The translations under genes and the position numbers were made by a program. This document shows, in pieces, positions 20,350 to 22,543 of a stretch of DNA of 22,543 bases (positions are counted from its first letter, which is position 1; each line of letters starts with the position of its first letter). The notes under the pieces are model-generated. The model worked only from the letters and a program-made list of their open reading frames with translations. It had not been told where the DNA came from and ran no database searches. The stretch is taken from assembly GCA_034435035.1 (NCBI GenBank), contig DAOTXW010000064.1:1-22543 (forward strand). The letters are read 5' to 3'. The DNA comes from JAHEME01 sp034435035 (GTDB lineage Bacteria > Chloroflexota > Anaerolineae > Aggregatilineales > UBA3940).

Positions 20350-22543
20350 ATGGCAGAGATCCGGCAGTACAGCGCGCGGCTCGGCGATCGGGAGATCGTC
20401 CTGGAGGCGGGCCGCTATGCATTTCAGGCGGGCGGAGCCGTAACGGCCCGCGAGGGCGACACGATGGTGCTGGCGACAGCCACCATGAGCGCCAAGCCAC
20501 GCGAGGGGATCGATTTCTTTCCGCTGAGCGTGGATTTTGAAGAACGGCTGTACGGGGCGGGACGCATCCCGGGCAACTGGTTCCGGCGGGAAGGCCGGCC
20601 CCCGGAGGGCGCGATCCTGATGGCGCGGCTGACGGACCGGCCGCTGCGCCCGCTGTTCCCCAAGGCGATGCGCAACGAAGTGCAGATCATCCTGACGCCG
20701 CTGTCGGCGGATCAGCAGCACCAGATCGACATCCCGGGGGTGATCGGGGCCAGCGCGGCCCTGATGATCTCCGACATACCCTGGGACGGGCCGATCGGCG
20801 CGGTGCGGGTGGGGATGATCGACGGGGAGCTGGTGATCAACCCGACGCACCATCAGATGCCCGAGTCGACGCTCGATCTGCGGATGGCGGGCACAGCGGA
20901 CGCCATCCTGATGGTGGAGTGCGGCGCGCGGGAAGTGGACGAAGAAACGATGGTGCGCGCGCTGCGCTTCGGGCATGAGGCGATGCAGCCGGTGATCGCG
21001 CTGCAAAGCCGGATGGCCGCCGAGATCGGCAAGGCGAAGCGAACCTACGAGGCCAAGGCCATCAGCGTGGCCCTGCGCGACGAAGTGACCAGCCGGGTGG
21101 AGCAGCGGATCGCAGAGATTCTGCGCGATCACTATGACCGCGACGAACGGGACGCGGTGCTGGAGGACCTGCGGACGCAGGTGGTGGCCGAATACACCGT
21201 CGAGGATGAGGCGGCCAATCTGCTGAAGCTGAAGGAAGTCCATGAGGTGATCAGCGACGTGATCCGCGACCAGGTGCGGCGGCGCATCCTGATGGAGGGG
21301 GTGCGGCCAGATGGACGCGGCCCGCGGGACATCCGGCCGCTGTCGGCGGCGGTGGGCCTGGTGCCGCGCACCCATGGGTCAGGGCTGTTCCAGCGGGGGG
21401 AAACTCAGGTGCTAAGCCTGACGACGCTGGGCACGCCGCGGGACGCGCAGGAGATGGACAGCCTCGAGCCAGCCGAGACGCGGCGGTACCTGCATCACTA
21501 CAACTTCCCGCCCTTCTCGACCGGGGAAACGGCGTTTCTGCGCGGGCCGAAACGGCGCGAGATCGGGCATGGGGCGCTGGCAGAGAATGCGCTGCGCCCG
21601 GTGATCCCGGCCAAAGAAGTCTTTCCGTATACCGTGCGGGTGGTCAGCGAGGTACTCAGCTCGAACGGATCGACCTCGATGGCCTCCGTGTGCGCGAGCA
21701 CGCTTTCCCTGATGGATGCCGGGGTGCCGATCAAAGCGCCGGTGGGAGGGATCGCCATGGGGCTGATCACGGACGGGGAAGGCCATTATGCGGTGCTGAC
21801 CGACATCCAGGGGATGGAAGATCATCTGGGGGACATGGACTTCAAGGTTGCAGGGACGCGCCAGGGCATCACCGCGCTGCAGATGGACATCAAGATCAAG
21901 GGGCTGTCGGACGCGATCATGGCGCAGGCTCTGGCGCAGGCCCGCGAAGCCCGAATGACCGTGCTGGACGTGATGCAGGGCGCCATCGAGCAGCCGCGGG
22001 CAGACCTGAGTCCGTTCGCGCCGCGGATCACCACGATCCAGATCAATCCGGAGAAGATCGGGGCGGTGATCGGCAAGGGCGGCGAGACGATCCGGGCGAT
22101 TCAGGAAGACACCGGAGCGCGGATCGACATCGAGGAAGACGGGACGATCTTCATCAGCGCGGTGGATGGCGACAGCGCCCGGCGGGCCGTGGAACGCATC
22201 CAGGGGCTGACCGAAAGCGCGGAACTGGGGCGCATCTACACCGGGCGGGTGGTGCGCGTCGAAGCGTTCGGGGCGTTCGTGGAGATCCTGCCGGGCACGG
22301 ATGGGCTGGTGCATGTGAGCCAGCTGGACACCTTCCGGGTGAATTCGCCCAGCGACGTGGTCAAGGTGGGCGATGAGATCATGGTGATGGTGACAGACAT
22401 CGGCAGCGACGGGAAGATTCGGCTGAGCCGGCAGGCGGTGCTGGAGGGTTGGACGCTGGAGGAAGCCCAAGCCTCTGACCGGGCAGGGCGCGGCGGCGGG
22501 CGCTCCGGCGGGGGCGGCGGCGGGCGCTCCGGCGGGGGCGGCG
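20350..22543 (+). CDS. pnp: Polyribonucleotide nucleotidyltransferase (PNPase), 3' end cut by window edge
   Basis: 731 codons are present and the frame is open at the edge. PNPase degrades RNA from the 3' end using phosphate and can add tails in reverse. Domains in order: RNase PH 1 (about 10-140, with WFRREGRPPEGAILMARLTD then RPLRPLFPK), an all-helical linker (about 150-305), RNase PH 2 (about 315-540, with GGIAMGLI and catalytic acids in DIQGMEDHLGDMDFKVAGT near 484-502), KH (about 555-620, with IGAVIGKGGETIRAI), and S1 (about 627-697, with GRVVRVEAFGAFVEILPG). After the S1 domain comes a Gly/Arg/Ser tail (GRGGGRSGGGG...) encoded by a repeat. ATG 20350 has GGAGGG six bases upstream. It lies 212 bases after rpsO, with hairpins between. 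Confidence 0.98.
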   Translation, partial: MAEIRQYSARLGDREIVLEAGRYAFQAGGAVTAREGDTMVLATATMSAKPREGIDFFPLSVDFEERLYGAGRIPGNWFRREGRPPEGAILMARLTDRPLRPLFPKAMRNEVQIILTPLSADQQHQIDIPGVIGASAALMISDIPWDGPIGAVRVGMIDGELVINPTHHQMPESTLDLRMAGTADAILMVECGAREVDEETMVRALRFGHEAMQPVIALQSRMAAEIGKAKRTYEAKAISVALRDEVTSRVEQRIAEILRDHYDRDERDAVLEDLRTQVVAEYTVEDEAANLLKLKEVHEVISDVIRDQVRRRILMEGVRPDGRGPRDIRPLSAAVGLVPRTHGSGLFQRGETQVLSLTTLGTPRDAQEMDSLEPAETRRYLHHYNFPPFSTGETAFLRGPKRREIGHGALAENALRPVIPAKEVFPYTVRVVSEVLSSNGSTSMASVCASTLSLMDAGVPIKAPVGGIAMGLITDGEGHYAVLTDIQGMEDHLGDMDFKVAGTRQGITALQMDIKIKGLSDAIMAQALAQAREARMTVLDVMQGAIEQPRADLSPFAPRITTIQINPEKIGAVIGKGGETIRAIQEDTGARIDIEEDGTIFISAVDGDSARRAVERIQGLTESAELGRIYTGRVVRVEAFGAFVEILPGTDGLVHVSQLDTFRVNSPSDVVKVGDEIMVMVTDIGSDGKIRLSRQAVLEGWTLEEAQASDRAGRGGGRSGGGGGGRSGGGG
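22492..22543 (+). repeat. 24-base tandem repeat encoding the Gly/Arg tail of PNPase
   Basis: GGCGGCGGGCGCTCCGGCGG plus GGGC repeats exactly at 22492-22515 and 22516-22539, and a third copy begins at 22540. Each unit encodes GGGRSGGG in the pnp frame. The total copy number is unknown because the window ends inside the array. Confidence 0.9.

Noticed and set aside
20332..22470. Two long minus-strand frames opposite pnp
   Set aside because: The plus strand encodes an unmistakable PNPase through this whole region; the antisense frames lack motifs.

Overview
The window is GC-rich (well over 60% by eye) and fully coding apart from short gaps; the longest gene-free stretch is about 210 bases. Frequent GTG and TTG starts, good Shine-Dalgarno sites, a two-NuoM complex I cluster and tandem FemAB-family genes suggest a Chloroflexota bacterium, probably of the Anaerolineae group. 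That placement is inference from gene content, not a phylogenetic result. No mobile element, CRISPR array, tRNA or rRNA gene was seen.

The left two thirds are read from the minus strand. In transcription order they start with a WD40/TolB-like lipoprotein (15057-13849), then tandem candidate promoters and nuoA. An intrinsic terminator with a seven-T tract follows. Next come nuoH, nuoJ, an SGNH-hydrolase-like membrane protein, nuoK, nuoL, two consecutive nuoM genes and nuoN. These genes encode the membrane arm of respiratory complex I; nuoB, C, D, E, F, G and I are not in the window. A near-consensus promoter then starts a second unit: an AtpI/AtpZ-like protein, atpB (subunit a), atpE (subunit c) and a subunit-b gene that carries the C-terminal domain of the delta subunit. 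A terminator-like hairpin closes this F0-only unit, and the 5' end of a small exported-protein gene runs off the left edge.

The right third is read from the plus strand: two FemAB-family aminoacyltransferase paralogues, a membrane fatty-acid desaturase, a PLP enzyme best read as D-cysteine desulfhydrase, rpsO, and pnp, which is cut by the right edge. The rpsO-pnp interval carries two strong hairpins and possible Shine-Dalgarno-masking elements, resembling the post-transcriptionally controlled rpsO-pnp locus of enterobacteria.

The most notable system is the complex I cluster. It has two NuoM paralogues, and NuoL has about 26 to 31 extra residues in the region of its lateral helix. This matches the idea of a longer membrane arm with a fourth antiporter-like pump. 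The second NuoM has leucine in place of the key TM7 lysine, so its pumping chemistry is uncertain. The subunit b/delta-CTD chimera in the ATP synthase is the second point worth follow-up.
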